From positions 310,001 to 374,000 of the forward strand of contig CANXME010001433.1 of NCBI GenBank assembly GCA_948144175.1: a DNA stretch of 64,000 nucleotides, given 5' to 3'. Origin of the DNA: Closterium sp. NIES-65 (taxonomy: Eukaryota > Streptophyta > Zygnematophyceae > Desmidiales > Closteriaceae). Below the pieces are notes generated by a model, which was not told the DNA's origin, ran no database searches, and saw only the letters and a program-made list of their open reading frames with translations. The position numbers and the translations under genes were made by a program. This document shows, piece by piece, positions 1 to 11,434 of the stretch (position 1 is the stretch's first letter; the number at the start of each line of letters is the position of its first letter).

Positions 1-761
1 TCATGGACGTACGAGCGACGTCCATGTATATGCCAATGCGGCGCTCAGCAATCCCATTTTGCTGTGGAGAGGCCGGAAGCGTGAAGGTCTGGCGAATGCT
101 GTGTGCACGACAAAAGACTCCCAGACGGGTAAAGGAAAACTCCCCGCCTCTGTCAGAGTGCAGACGCAGAACAGGAAAGTCCGAGCCGAAACTCTCTCTG
201 AGCTGGAGACGAGCTGCGCGGATCCAGTCTATCAACACCTCAGTGACGTCACCCTTGCTGCGCAAGGGGAACACCATGGTGTAACGCGAGTAGTCGTCAA
301 CCACCAACAGGAAGTAACGCTCGTGACCCTGGCCACGGACGCGGGCGAGGCCCCACACGTCCATGTGAAGAGTCTGCAGCGGAGCCTCTGTCGGAGGAAA
401 CTCGGAGGAGTGAGGGGCGGCGCGCTACCGCCCCTCGACGCAGGGAATGCAGGTCAGGGCAGGCCCCGGAGGGAGGGGAGGGAGGGACCGGGGAAGACCA
501 GAGACAAGGACACGGGAGGCCATGCCTCGGAGACGAGGCAGGGAGGGGTGACCAAGGCGGTGGTGCCAGAGGAGAGTCTGGTGGGACAGGAGACTCAGGA
601 CCAGACCTTGACGCTGCAGCAAACACCTGACTCAACGCAGCTACCTGACCAGACTCAGCAACCGGAGGAGACTCAGTAGTCAGTGTGTACAGGCTTGACC
701 CCGGCGGATGGCTCAACGTGGCCAAGTGTCGGCCCGTCTGAGCACACGTACAGTGGGTCAC
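1..761 (-). pseudogene. Copia-alpha A: GAG-pre-integrase and start of integrase
   Basis: The minus-strand translation matches the pre-integrase and integrase part of copies D and H: the 'THCT..RTGRHLAT' stretch, the His/Cys pre-integrase region and the MDVARTSM end of the integrase core at the window edge. The frame changes near 600-640, where a segment present in other copies is missing, so one ORF covers 297-761 and the rest continues in another frame. Compared with copy E, a deletion of roughly 285 bp at about 790 removes the protease active site. This copy cannot make a complete Pol. Confidence 0.75.
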
Positions 762-786
762 CCGCTGACTCGCAGGAGTGAACTAG

Positions 787-1509
787 TCAACCCCCCCATC
801 CTGTAGAAGACGCACTAGCACCTAGAGCAGCAGCCTCACCAGCACCTAGAGCAGCAGCCTCGATGCCTGGGTCAGGCGGAACACACAAGTAACAGTCACC
901 CTCATCACTAGTAGGCAATGCATACATGGCAGTGAGGATAGCATCATAGTCAAGAGTATAGATATCTACCCGCAGCCAAAGCAGCTCCACCCAGTCGGGG
1001 AGCTCAGCCGCGTCGCCAAACTCCGTACGCCAGGCGTCGCTCAGACGGGCGAAGCAGCGGGACTCTGCGTGACCAAGCGTCCCGCAAGGCTGACCAGTCC
1101 GAGCACTAGTGCGAATGACGTACGGACAGCGAGCAGTACCCCGTGACCCGCCACGCTGAGCGTACCACTCACGAAGCTGCTGGGGCGAAAGGATCGCGCA
1201 CGGACGACGCTGAAGCTGCACCTGGCCACTACAAGCAGCTGCCGAGCGACTCACTCTAGGACGACTCCCACTAAGGCCACCCCGACAACCCCAAGTAGCG
1301 TTCCACTCACGAAGCCGCTGGGGTGTGAGGGACTCACGCGGACATCGCTGGAGCTGCATCTGGCCACCGCCAGGAGCAGTAGGAGCAGTGGTAGCCGCAG
1401 TAGCAATAGCAGTAGTCGCAGTGCGGCCACCCCTATAACCCCAACTAGCGTACCACTCACGAAGCTGTTGGGGGGTGAGGGACTCACGCGAACGGCGCTG
1501 GAGCTGCAT
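787..1509 (-). pseudogene. Copia-alpha A: gag C-terminal tail
   Basis: A 240-residue minus-strand frame holds three degenerate copies of a module built around 'ESLTPQQLREWYA', each followed by a Cys-containing stretch. It then has the gag tail 'CPYVIRTSARTGQPCG' and 'AESRCFARLSDAWRTEFGD' seen in copies C and E. The Cys/His spacing resembles a non-canonical zinc knuckle. The capsid portion that should precede it is absent, and at the C-terminal side it runs straight into the pre-integrase region because the protease is deleted. Confidence 0.65.
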
Positions 1510-1674
1510 GTGGACACGCTAGGAGCAGCGATAGCAGTAGAAAGAGCAGTAGCAGCAAGAGCAGCAGTAACAGCAGTACGGGCAGGGCAGTGCTCACCAG
1601 TGGCGAGAAGGGCAGGCGTACGACGGCGGCAACGGCGAGGCCGCTACCACTCTAGGGCGAGGGCTCCGCGGCAG

Positions 1675-2330
1675 CTGGAGGGGCAGTTGCTCCGGGGGCG
1701 GCTGCTCCAGGGGCCGCTGCTGCAGGAGCGGCTGCCCCAGGGGCGGTTGGTGCAGGGGTGGCTGCTCCAGGGGCGGCTGCTGCAGTGGCGGCTGCTCCAA
1801 GGCCGGCTGCTGCAGGGGCGGCTGCTCCAGAGGCGGCTGCTGCAGGGGTGGCTGCTCCAGGGGCGGCTGCTTCAGGGGCGACTGCTGCAAGGGCGGCTGT
1901 TGCAGGGGTGGCTGCTCCAGAGGCGGCTACTGAAGGGGTGGCTGCTCTAGGGGCGGCTGCTACAGTGGCGGCTGCTCCTGGGGCGGCTGCTTCCGGGGCG
2001 GCTGCTCAAGGGGCGGCTGTTGAAGATGTGGCTGCTCCAGGGGCGGCTGCTGCAGTGGCGGCTGCTCCAGGGGCGGCTAGTGCAGGGGCGGCTGCTCCAG
2101 GGGCGGCTGCTGCAGATGTGGCTGCTCCAGGGGCGGCTGCTGCAGTGGCTGCTGCTCCTGGGGCGGCTGCTTCAGGGGCGGTTGCTCCAGGGGCGGCTGC
2201 TTCAGGGGCGGCTGCTCCAGGGGCGGTTGCTGCAGGGGAGGCTGCTCCAGGGGCGGCTGCTGCAGTGGCGGCTGCTCCAGGGGCGGCTGCTGCAGTGGCG
2301 GCTGCTCTAGGGCGCGGGTTAGGGCAGGGC
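1675..2330. repeat. GC-rich minisatellite in Copia-alpha A leader (about 30-bp unit)
   Basis: About 650 bp of tandem units, roughly GGGGCGGCTGCTGCAG plus GGCGGCTGCTCCA, with single-base variants. The same unit occurs at 50080-50470 in the leader of copy E. The long Ala-, Leu-Gln- or Pro-rich frames over it on both strands are products of the repeat, not genes. Confidence 0.9.
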
Positions 2331-2424
2331 GCCGCGGCGGGCAGCGGTGAGGCCACGCGGGTCCCGCAGGGGCGTTGTGACGCACAGGAGCCGCGCCCCG
2401 CGGGTCCCGCAGGGGCGACTCGAC

Positions 2425-2930
2425 GAGGCGGGGGCGACACGGCGGGGCCGCGAAGGGCGACGGGGCGGTGTCGCTACGGGCAGTGGGGCAGGGCCGCGAA
2501 GGGGCCGCGAAGGGAGCCGCGAGGGGGCCGCGAGGGGGCCGTGAAGGGGGCGTGAAGGGGCCGCGAAGGGCGACGGGGCGGGGTCGCTACGGGCAGCGGG
2601 GCGGGGCCGCAAAGGGGCCGCGAAGGGAGCCGCGAGGGAGCCGCGAGAGGGCCGTGAAGGGGCCGTGAAGGGGCCGCGAAGGGGCCGCAAAGGGGCCGTG
2701 AAGGGGCCGTGAAGGGGCCACGAAGGGGCCGTGAAGGGGCCACGAAGGTGCCACGAAGGGGCCGCGAAGGGGCCGCGAAGGGGCTGTGAAGGGGCCGCGA
2801 AGGGGCCGTGAAGGGGCCGGCCGCGAAGGGAGGCCGCGAAGGGGCCACAAGGGGCCTGAAGGGGCCGCGAAGGGCCGTGAGAGGGGCCGTGAGAGGCCGT
2901 AAGAGGGGAGCGCGACAGGCCACTAACGGC
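2425..2930. repeat. GGGGCCGCGAA/GTGAA minisatellite in Copia-alpha A leader
   Basis: Tandem 12-bp-type units (GGGGCCGTGAA and close variants) lie between the first minisatellite and the LTR. Equivalent but different arrays occupy the same position in copies C, D and E. Confidence 0.85.
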
Positions 2931-3065
2931 AGGGGACGCGACGGGAGAGTAGGCACACGGGGCGCGATTCGGGCAGGGGGGAAGCGCGCTCCGAGCAGGA
3001 AAAAAAATAATCGATATTCGGTGGGCCCTAGGAAACGTTCCCACTAGGGAACCTGCTCTATACCA

Positions 3066-3190
3066 TGTGAAAGAACGAGGAATGAAATGACTAGGCAAAA
3101 TGTGGGTACAAGTAGGAAACCTAGAGATGTTGTACCCTCTAGTGTCTACCCAACTACAGCCTAGATAGACTATAGCATATAAACTTGACA
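3066..3190 (-). repeat. 5' LTR of Copia-alpha A
   Basis: A 125-bp LTR read on the minus strand that begins TGTCAAG and ends CA. It is followed at 3065 by a primer-site-like TGGTATAGAGCAGG. Conserved blocks shared with the other alpha LTRs include the GGGTA/GTACAAC stretch and 'ACTTGTACCCA'. Confidence 0.8.
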
Positions 3191-4379
3191 CCACGCAGCG
3201 TTGAATCGATATCGTCTCCCATCATGCGACTGCCATTGAATTAGGTTGACAGCCTTCTCATATCATCTAAGACTTAGTGATATGATTAAAACTTGCAAAA
3301 AAAAAACACAGCGTTGAAACGGCATAGTGAGTCGTGATCTTTTACTATTACCGTAGTTGGTGGTAGAACAATTTAGTGGTGGATTTAACGTCCCAACGAT
3401 CATAACATATAATTTCTCTAGTTTATCATGTAATTTAAACTGATAAAAGTGTTGGGTGACAAGTAGGACCTAAAAAATGCATGTCTAAGCATTCAAAGCT
3501 CTTTACTATTTTTGAAAAGGCACATTTCAACAGACAACTTCCATCACAAATTTTTATGGATGCACAGTAACGGAGAACATCTTTAGTGGGACCAGTGTTG
3601 TGCCAAACCATTCGCAAGCCGCTACTTCTTGGAAGGAGTACATCAAAACTCAATTCTTACAGAGTAGTAGGTTTGAACCGAACGACCAATAGCAATCGCC
3701 CGAATGGTTTGTTGGAAGTTTCCTGGATGAAGTCGAAATGGTTCGACCAATAATATCGCTCGCGAGGGTGGCGTGGAAATTTCTTCGATGCTCCACCCCA
3801 CTTATTCCCGAGTCGCGAACCCAGAAATGCAACCTGTAGGTAGGTTTAGGAAAGATACTCCTTCGCAATCCCTAAACAAGACTCGACGTTAACGTCGGAC
3901 GGGTTGCGTAGATGTTACATTCCTAATTGACAAAAAAAAAAAGAGGAAGTGCAGTTTTGTTTTCTTATTTGGCTCCAAATTTAGGTCTACCGTATTAAAG
4001 AATACGGCAAGTGCTTCTTGATGGTGGAATGTATTAGTTTCAATCTGGATGTTTATGATTTTTAAACATTGAGACACATTGATCGTTTTTTTTATGTAGT
4101 GAACAAAGATGATACTTTCGATTGGACCATTGCACTATTTTTAATGAGTTGTTTCAGCCCAGTCAGTGTCGCGTGAATGTGCGTGTGTTTTCACGTGACA
4201 ATCCCACCCACCTGTTGCCTCTCCCTCCCACCCACCCACCTCGTCATAGCACCCACCACCTCCACCCCACCATCCTTTCTTTCCCACCGCGCCGTCCTCT
4301 CTCCCTCCCACCCGCCCTCGCCTCTCCTTTCTACCCGCCGTCGCCGCTCCCTCCTCCCACCGTCGCCGCTCCCTCCCAC
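3191..4379. other. No gene seen; AT-richer intergenic sequence
   Basis: This stretch is more AT-rich than its surroundings, with short homopolymer runs. The frames present are short and unlike any family I recognise. I see no RNA gene and no clear element. Confidence 0.5.
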
Positions 4380-4805
4380 CCCGCCGTTGCCTCTCCCTCC
4401 GCCGTCGCCTCACCCTCCGCCGTCGCATCTCCCTCCGCCGTCGCCTCTCCCTCCGCCGTCGCCTCTCCCTCCGCCGTCACCTCTCCCTCCGCCGTCGCCT
4501 CTCCCTCCGCCGTCGCCTCTCCCTCTGCCGTCGCCTCTCCCTCCGCCGTCGCCTCTCCCTCTGCCGTCGCCTCTCCCTCCGCCGTCGCCTCTCCCTCCGC
4601 CGTCACCTCTCCCTCCGCCGTCGCCTCTCCCTCCGCCGTCACCTCTCCCTCCGCCGTCGCCTCTCCCTCCCCATAGTCTCCTCCCTCCCCGTCCCGTCGC
4701 CTCCGCTCCTTCCCATCCCGTCGCCTCCGCTCCCTCCCATCCCGTCGCCTCCGCTCCCTCCCATCGCCTCGCCTCCGCTCCCTCCCATACCGTCGTCGTC
4801 CCCTC
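4380..4805. repeat. Pyrimidine-rich minisatellites (18-bp and about 21-bp units)
   Basis: From about 4385 to 4673 an 18-bp unit (CCTCTCCCTCCGCCGTCG) repeats about 16 times with few changes. It is followed by about five copies of a unit like TCCCATCCCGTCGCCTCCG. All are strongly pyrimidine-rich on the plus strand. The Pro/Ser/Ala frames across it are repeat artefacts. Confidence 0.9.
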
Positions 4806-5339
4806 CCAGCCCGCCGTTGCCTCTCTCACCTACCCTGCCGTCGCCACTCCCTACCCTCCCGCCGCCGTCTCTCCCTTCCATTCCGCCTCTCCTCGCCCTC
4901 ATCCCCGCCGCGCCACTCCCTCCCGTCCCGCCGTGGGGCGGTTTGAGAGCATGGATAAGGATGGTGAGAGAACGAGAGCTGGTGCGCTAGCGCGGGTTGG
5001 TCTTCGAGGCACCGTCATTAGCAGGTGCGTTTATTCCTCCCACCCCTCAGATATTCCATTGTTTCCTACCTTATTTGTAGTTTCTGCGTTTAGACTTGCC
5101 TCGTCTTGCGTTGCACTACCAATTGAAGAGGGGGAGAGAGGGAGTGCGAGGGAGAGCGTTCGCACAGGATCGAGCACGCAGGGAGTGCGTGTGAGACAGC
5201 GTATGTTGAGAGAGAATGAAGAGCTGGAGGGAGCACGAAGCGCGTGTGGGAGAGAGAGGCGGGAGAGAGAGTGTGTGCGCGCTTGCGCCGTTGGCGTGGG
5301 TGCCGCGGGCGCTTGCGCCTAATCCGCTTGCGCTTATGT

Positions 5340-6708
5340 CGCTTGCGATTAGGGCTCTGCACTGGTGCGCTTGTGATTAGGGCGTGAGTGTGTGTGAGTG
5401 GTTGCAAGAGTGAGTCGAGAGTGTGCGAGAGGGTGAGTGCGGGTGTGAATCTAGGTGCTTGTGTGGGTGTGAGTGCGAAAGTGAGATGCGCGTGCAGTTG
5501 TGGGCAAGGGCGAGTGCGAGGTTGAATTAGAGAGCAAGCGCATGAGTGAGTGCGAGAGTAGTGAGAAGGTGAGTGAGAAAGCAAGTTTGAGAGTGAGTGC
5601 AAGTGTGAGTGTGAGGGCGAGTTTGAGGGTGAGTGTGCGCGTGAGAGTGTGTGTGTGTGTGTGCGCGCGTGTGTGCGAGGCTGAGTGCAAAGGAAAACGA
5701 GGGTGCGTTCGAGTGTGTGTGAGGGTGAGTGCGAGGACATATGCAAGGGTGTGTATGTTTTTATGATTGTCAAAGAAGAGTTGAGAGTATATTTGTGTGC
5801 GTGAAGAGTGAGTGCGAGAGTGTGAGGCTGAGTGAGTGAGTTGAGTGAGTGTGGCTGCAATGTTGAGTGCAAGGGTCATCACGGTGTGAGTGTAAGAGTG
5901 AGTGCGAGGGTGAGTACGAGTATGTGCAAGAGAAAGTGGGAGATAGAGGGCGAGTAGGACTGCAAGAAGGAGTGCGAGCCTGAGTGTGGGCGTGGCTGTA
6001 GGTGCAAGTGTGGGTGTGTGTGCGAGTTGGGTTCGAGTGTGCGTGCGGCTATATGTGCGTGTGCGTGTTCGAGTGAGTGCAAGGGTAAGCGCGAGCGCGA
6101 GTCCGAAGGTGAGTGTGAGGGTTATGTGTGTGTTTCTGTGAGTGTGTCTCAGTACGGTTAAAAGTACTTGTATGTTCGTGAGTGGTTGCGAACGTGAGTG
6201 TGAGAGAGTGTGAGAGAATGAGCGCGGGTGTGAGTGCGAGTGAGTGCACGCATGCACTTGAGGGTGCATGCAAGTGTGTGTACGAGGGTGAATGCGAGAG
6301 GAAGTGCGAGCGTGAGTGTGAGAGTGAATGTGAAGGTGAGTGCAAGGGTCAGTGCAAGAGCAAGTGTTAGAGTGAGTGTGAGTATGAGTGTGAGTGCAAG
6401 TGAGTGTGCAAGAGTGAGTGCAAGGGTGAGTGCGAGGGTGCAGGTGTGAGCGCAATGGTAAGTGCGAGGGTGAGAGCGAGGGTACGTGCGAACATGAGTG
6501 CGAAAATGAGTTTGAGGGTGAGTGCGAGGGTGCGTGCAAGGGTGTGTGCGAGTGTGCGTGCTAGTGCATGCGCGCTTTTTGAATGAGTGTGAGAGTGCAG
6601 GGAGTGTGTGTGTCTGTGGGCGTGTCTAGCAAAAGTTGGGAGCGATAGTGTGTGCGTGAGTGAGTTGGAAAGTGAGTGCGAGAGTGAGGTGCGAAGATGA
6701 GTGTCAGG
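5340..6708. repeat. Long degenerate GAGTGYGAG/GGTGAGTGCGAG tract
   Basis: About 1.4 kb of degenerate six-base-type repeats (GAGTGC, GAGTGT, GAGGGT) drift in sequence but keep strand asymmetry: G and T on the plus strand. On the minus strand this reads as His/Thr/Ser/Leu-rich frames with no protein character. It merges into the regular array at 6709. Confidence 0.85.
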
Positions 6709-6937
6709 GTGAAGGCGAGGGTGGCTGCGAGGGTGGCTGCGAGGGTGGCTGCGAGGGTGGCTGCGAGGGTGGCTGCGAGGGTGGCTGCGAGGGTGGCTGC
6801 GAGGGTGGCTGCGAGGGTGGCTGCGAGGGTGGCTGCGAGGGTGGCTGCGAGGGTGGCTACGAGGGTGGCTGCGAGGGTGGCTGCGAGGGTGGCTGCGAGG
6901 GTGGCTGCGAGGGTGGCTGCGAGGGTGGCTGCGAGGT
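6709..6937. repeat. 12-bp minisatellite (GGTGGCTGCGAG)n
   Basis: About 19 almost perfect head-to-tail copies of a 12-bp unit, one with a single A change (GGCTAC). The uniformity contrasts with the degenerate tract to its left and suggests recent expansion from one of its units. Confidence 0.95.
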
Positions 6938-8064
6938 ATTGCGGGCATGCTGGCATGGTATGTGTGACGACACGATATCTTATACCGAATCACCTTCGTG
7001 AGATGTCAAATTTGATTGTTTTCGTCCCTCATCTGTATTTTTTGTACTTCATTCTTCATCAGCGTATTGTTATAACTCTTACCTCGTTTCTTGTGCTCGG
7101 GTGGGCTGCATTCCTGTGATTTGTTTCCTGTGCTGTGCAGCTCATGCAAGTTGTATTCTCTTTTGTTTTTGTTTGTGCAGGAAGTGTTAGCTGCATTATC
7201 TGTTTTTGCTTTCTTGCCCAGGGAATGTGAGTTGCATGCGCTGTTTGTGCTTTCTTGGGCAGGGGGTTCAAGCTGCACTATTTGGTTTTTCTTGTGGAGA
7301 AAGGGGAGGGGTTGAGAGTGGGTAAACAGATACGGGAGGAATAGGGGATATTGGAAGGGAGGGGGGGGATGGGAGACAAGGGAGGGAGGGAGGGGAATGT
7401 GGGACAGGTTAACGGTGATTATACATGGCTGAACTCATTCGTTACGCTTGCATTGCATGTTCAATAGCGGTAGTATGCCTTTGTGTTGTTTGCGTGTGTG
7501 TGTAGGTGTGTGAGCGAGCCTGTATGTGTCTGTCTGTACATGTTGGTGTTGTTTGTGTTTGTTTCGGGATTTGGTGTTGAGTGCCTTGTGTATGCAACTG
7601 GGGTTGTGATCGTCGGTGGGGCAGCTATGCTCGCCCCTTCCGCACCATATCAACCTCTGTTGCGACATCGATGCAATCGGCATTAGCCTTGAAGCATTCA
7701 CAACTGTTAAATGTCCAAATTTGTGTGCTGTCGTTTGTGCCTGTTTCGGGGTTTGGTGTTGAGTGCCTTGTGTATGCGATTGGGGTTGTGATCGTCGGTG
7801 GGGCAGCTTTGCTCGCCCTTTCCGCACCATATCAACCCCTGTTGCATCATCGATGCATTTAGCAATAGCCTTGAAGCGTTCTTGAATGTCCAACGTTTTT
7901 TAGCAAGTTCGTGTGTACTTTCATATCTTCATGTTGTTTTGTTTGTTTGTTTGTTTGTTGTTTTTTTCTTTTTGTGAAATTCACATATGGTATCGTCGTT
8001 CGTGAGGAGAGATTGTCCAATTATTACATTCGCCGTACTTATCGACGACTATGGATGATTGGAC
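6938..8064. other. Non-coding stretch with a tandem duplication of about 180 bp
   Basis: No convincing gene. A block starting at 7561 (GTTTCGGGATTTGGTGTTGA...) is repeated from 7743 with a period of 182 bp and small changes, ending near 7895. Short purine-rich and (TTTG)n runs occur near 7340-7400 and 7935-7965. Confidence 0.7.
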
Positions 8065-8172
8065 ACATTCGGTTTCACTTGTACGGTAACTTACGTGAAC
8101 AGTGATTCCTTCCAAAATCGATGGGGGGAAGTCACTGTTCACGCCAGTCAACCGAAAAGTGAAAACGAATGT
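8065..8172. repeat. Imperfect inverted repeat, two 41-nt arms
   Basis: The arm at 8065-8105 is complementary to the arm at 8132-8172 at 33 of 41 positions, with no gap and a 26-nt spacer. The inner 12 bp (CGTGAACAGTGA) are a perfect match. Transcribed, it would fold into a hairpin of about 108 nt. It could be a foldback/MITE remnant or a small-RNA precursor; the sequence alone does not decide. Confidence 0.75.
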
Positions 8173-8442
8173 ATAAGGTTGCTACGCAACCCAAAAACAT
8201 CCCACCCCGACCTCGCACATTTTGGGATGCACACCAGTTCCAGGCTGAATGTGCGAGGATCACTTAGCGCTATCATTGCAAGGTCGTGCCTGCTTCTCAT
8301 TCCCGAGAAACAAACAAGTCCTTTTTCACCATAGGTGCGTCGATCCTGGAAATCTGCATTATCATGTAACTTGTATCGCAGGATGCGTTTCTCAGAGCCT
8401 AATCAACATAGTGACTACATATTTTCTTCCTGATTACATTCT

Positions 8443-8612
8443 CCCCTCCTCCTCCTCCTCCTCCTCCTCCTCCTCCTCCTCCTCCTCCTCCTCCTCCTCC
8501 TCCTCCTCCTCCTCCTCCTCCTCCTCTCCTCCTCCTCCTCCTCCTCCTCCTCCTCCTCCTCCTCCTCCTCCTCCTCCTCCTCCTCCTCCTCCTCCTCCTC
8601 CTACTCCTCCTC
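8443..8612. repeat. (TCC)n microsatellite
   Basis: About 160 bp of almost pure TCC/CTC triplets with a phase slip near 8524. It is a polypyrimidine mirror-type repeat able to form triplex DNA. It lies just upstream of the coiled-coil gene start at 8648. Confidence 0.95.
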
Positions 8613-9744
8613 CCCATTCCTCGTTGTGACTGCAGCTTGAAGCAGCCATGGCAGCAAGCAACAACGACTTGACCACTCTTGAGGAAAAGCTGATTATGTG
8701 TCAGCAGACCAGGAAGCAGGCATACAATGGTGAGTGCGACAGTGGACGGACGAGGGGGTGGAGGAATGGGACGAAATCGAGTACAATTCTCTTCTCCACT
8801 TTGTGGCACTCATTCCTCAGTATTTGCTTCAAAGCTGTCATTGGTGCCAGAGGTGGTTTGATCTCATTTACGAGCACAAGTTTCGGTTATAGCTGGAAAT
8901 GCTGAGAAACTGAATCCCTACACTGTGTTCGCACAAGCTTTTCTAGTATTTTGACTCGCTTTCGTGCTGTTTTTTTACCGATGCATTTTCCAAATAAACT
9001 CAATATTGCAAAACAGTCCAACCACTCTTGTTATCCATCCACCCCTCTTTACCCCAACAGAGTTCACTCAGGTTGTGGAACAAGCCCTGCTCCAGCTGCG
9101 CAGCTAGTTAGCTGAAATTGGGCTCCTGCGTGAGACATTGGCTGCCCTGCGTGCAGTGAATATCTAATTGGTCACCCGGATGAAGGGGTTTCAGCTCGTG
9201 GAAGCTAGGCTGAGTGAGCATGAGAAACTGGAGAGAACTGTTAGAGCGTGTGAGATGCTGGAGGAGATTAGGTGTAAAGAGTATGAGAAACTGGAGATTA
9301 GGGTCAGGGATTATGAGAAACTGGAGATCAGGGTTAAGGAATATGAGGAAATGGAGAGGAGGGTTCAGGAGTATCAGAAACTTGAGAGTAGGGTCAAGGA
9401 TTATGAGAAACTAGAGATGAGGGTAAGAGAGTATGAGAATATGGAGAGGAGGGTTCATGAGTATGAGAAACTTGAGAGTAGGAGTCGATGACAGCAAGAG
9501 AAACTGGAGGCATGGATGAAAGAATCGGACCACTGGGAAGCGAAAATGAGGATGTGGAAGGATAAAGCTGAGAAACTCGAGGCAGAAGCGGAAGAATCAA
9601 CCAGCTACTGGAGAGCGAGAGTGAGAGAGTTGAAACGCGAGGTAGAGTATCTGGAAAAAAAGATTCAGGAAGCTGCGCCTTTGGAGATGCAGATCAAGAA
9701 CCTGAAGGAAGACCTGGAAGAGGTAGGGTGGGAGGTTCAGTGCG

Positions 9745-9950
9745 CATGCATATGCACAAGCTCATGCACACGTGTGCAAATGTGTGGGAGTGCAATTGTG
9801 TGAGCGTGCAGATGTGTGTGAGCGTGCAGATGTGTGAGCGTGCAGATGTGTGAGCGTGCAGATGTGCGAGCGTGCAGATGTGTGAGCGTGCAGATGTGCG
9901 AGCGTGCAGATGTGTATGAGCTTGCAGATGTGTGTGAATGTGCAGATGTC
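9745..9950 (+). repeat. Minisatellite in first long intron of the coiled-coil gene
   Basis: Tandem units close to GTGTGAGCGTGCAGAT (about 16 bp) fill much of the intron between exon 2 and exon A1. Confidence 0.8.
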
Positions 9951-10354
9951 ATGTGTGATCGTTTTTTTGTGTGAGCATGTTCATATCTTCCAATCTCTCA
10001 TAAGTTGTATTTTTGATGTCGTTTCTCATAGCCACTTACAAGGAATCCAATTTGGTATGTTCCTACCTTGCCAGGTGTCACAGCAGCGCAACAGGCTGCA
10101 CCAGCAGCTGAGGAACACCCAGGAGCACAGGGGGAGGTTGCAGCAACAAATGATGGAAGCCCGAGAGATGTCTCTTCAGGTAAGTGCAGAAAGTCACAAA
10201 TCAACCTTCCTGCTCCCATGGTTAGTGATTCTTGCTGTTGCTTCTGTCTGCAATATTGCAAGTCAATGTCTTGACTGCATTCACTGTAATTTTCTGTGCC
10301 TCTAGGGTGTGCTGAAGGTGGGGGAGGGGAGGAGCGGTGGAGTGAGTGGGGGGA

Positions 10355-10630
10355 AGTAGCAGAGTACCTCTGGTAGCAGAGTGCCTCTGGTAGCAGAGTG
10401 CCTCTGGTAGCAGAGTGCCTCTGGTAGCAAAGTGCCTCTGGTAGCAGAGTGCCTCTAGTAGCAGAGTGCCTCTGGTAGCAGAGTGCCTCTGGTAGCAGAG
10501 TGCCTCTGGTAGCAGAGTGCCTTTGGTAGCAGAGTGCCTCTGGTAGCAGAGTGCCTTTGGTAGCAGAGTGCCTCTGGTAGCAGAGTGCCTCTGGTAGCAG
10601 AGTGCCTCAGGTAGCAAAGTGCCTCTGGTA
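10355..10630 (+). repeat. 17-bp minisatellite in A1-B1 intron
   Basis: About 16 copies of GTAGCAGAGTGCCTCTG with scattered single-base changes lie between exon A1 and exon B1. Confidence 0.9.
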
Positions 10631-11434
10631 GGCGAGTTATACCCATATCCATCTGTTTTCCCACATTTTTTGCAGGTTCTCCGCGACTGCGTGAGAGAAC
10701 TCAACCAAGTGCCAGCAATGGGAACTACACAGCTCATGAGTGCAATCAACGCTCACATTCAGCCAGTGGTGGAGCAGGAAGGGGAGGACTTGGTGGAAGT
10801 TGATTGTGAGCCCAAGCTAAAGGTAAATATGAAACTGCTTGTTGAGACCATCAGGACACTGCTGGCTGCAGCTCCTCGGTTAACGAGTCTGCTTTTGCCC
10901 GACTGATCATTCCAACCGCGGCGAGCCTTGCGATGTTGAAAGTCACTACAGTACGGATACAATTTTAGGACATGATATCTTTTTGTGTGTTTTATCATGA
11001 TGCTGTTTCCAATGCTGAAGCTATGTACACCAAGTGAAAAGACTAGGAGGCGGAGAGTAATGTGATAGACTTGACAGAATTGGAAGAGGTAAGACCAGAG
11101 GACGGGGGTAACTTGATGGTGGAAGGCGCGTGATATGCTCTCCTCAAACTAGCAAGACTGGTTTAGGTACTCGCTTTTATGCTGGAATGTTCTTGGCAGA
11201 TGACGGAGCAGCGCAACGGGCTGCGTCAGCAGCTGAGGAACACTCAGGAGCACAAGGCGAGGCTGCAGCAGGAACTGATGGAAGCCGGGGATAATGCCAT
11301 GAAGGTGAGCAGATAGTGACCCTTTCTCGCGTTCTTGATCTCGCTAAGATGCCACATGCTTGTTTTTCCTGTTTTGAACGAAGTGTGTATGCCTTGAACA
11401 TGTGTCTATTCTTAACATTATGTTTCTCTTTTGA

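Larger units (their letters stand above)
1..3190 (-). mobile_element. Copia-alpha element A, 5' part, truncated by window edge
   Basis: This is a Ty1/Copia LTR retrotransposon read on the minus strand. From right to left it shows one LTR (3066-3190), a primer-binding-like site, a leader filled with GC-rich tandem repeats, a gag C-terminal tail, and a protease/integrase region that runs off the left edge of the window. It matches the other alpha copies here (C, D, E, H) closely in protein and LTR sequence. The capsid part of gag, present in copy D, is not found between leader and gag tail. Its 3' half and 3' LTR lie outside the window, so no target-site duplication can be checked; the base block beside the LTR is CCACG. 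Confidence 0.85.

Noticed and set aside
1758-2555. Long Ala-, Leu/Gln- and Pro-rich open frames on both strands
   Set aside because: They are translations of 12- and 30-bp tandem repeats in the Copia leader and are open in several frames at once.
4177-5322. 381-residue Pro/Ser-rich frame and its Gly/Glu-rich counterpart
   Set aside because: It follows the 18-bp pyrimidine minisatellite; no start context, domain or exon structure supports a protein.
6709-6937. Regular array considered as CRISPR
   Set aside because: The units are 12 bp and contiguous, with no spacers; it is a minisatellite in a eukaryotic genome.
5090-6993. His/Thr/Ser-rich long frames on the minus strand
   Set aside because: Products of the degenerate GAGTGY repeat and the 12-bp array.
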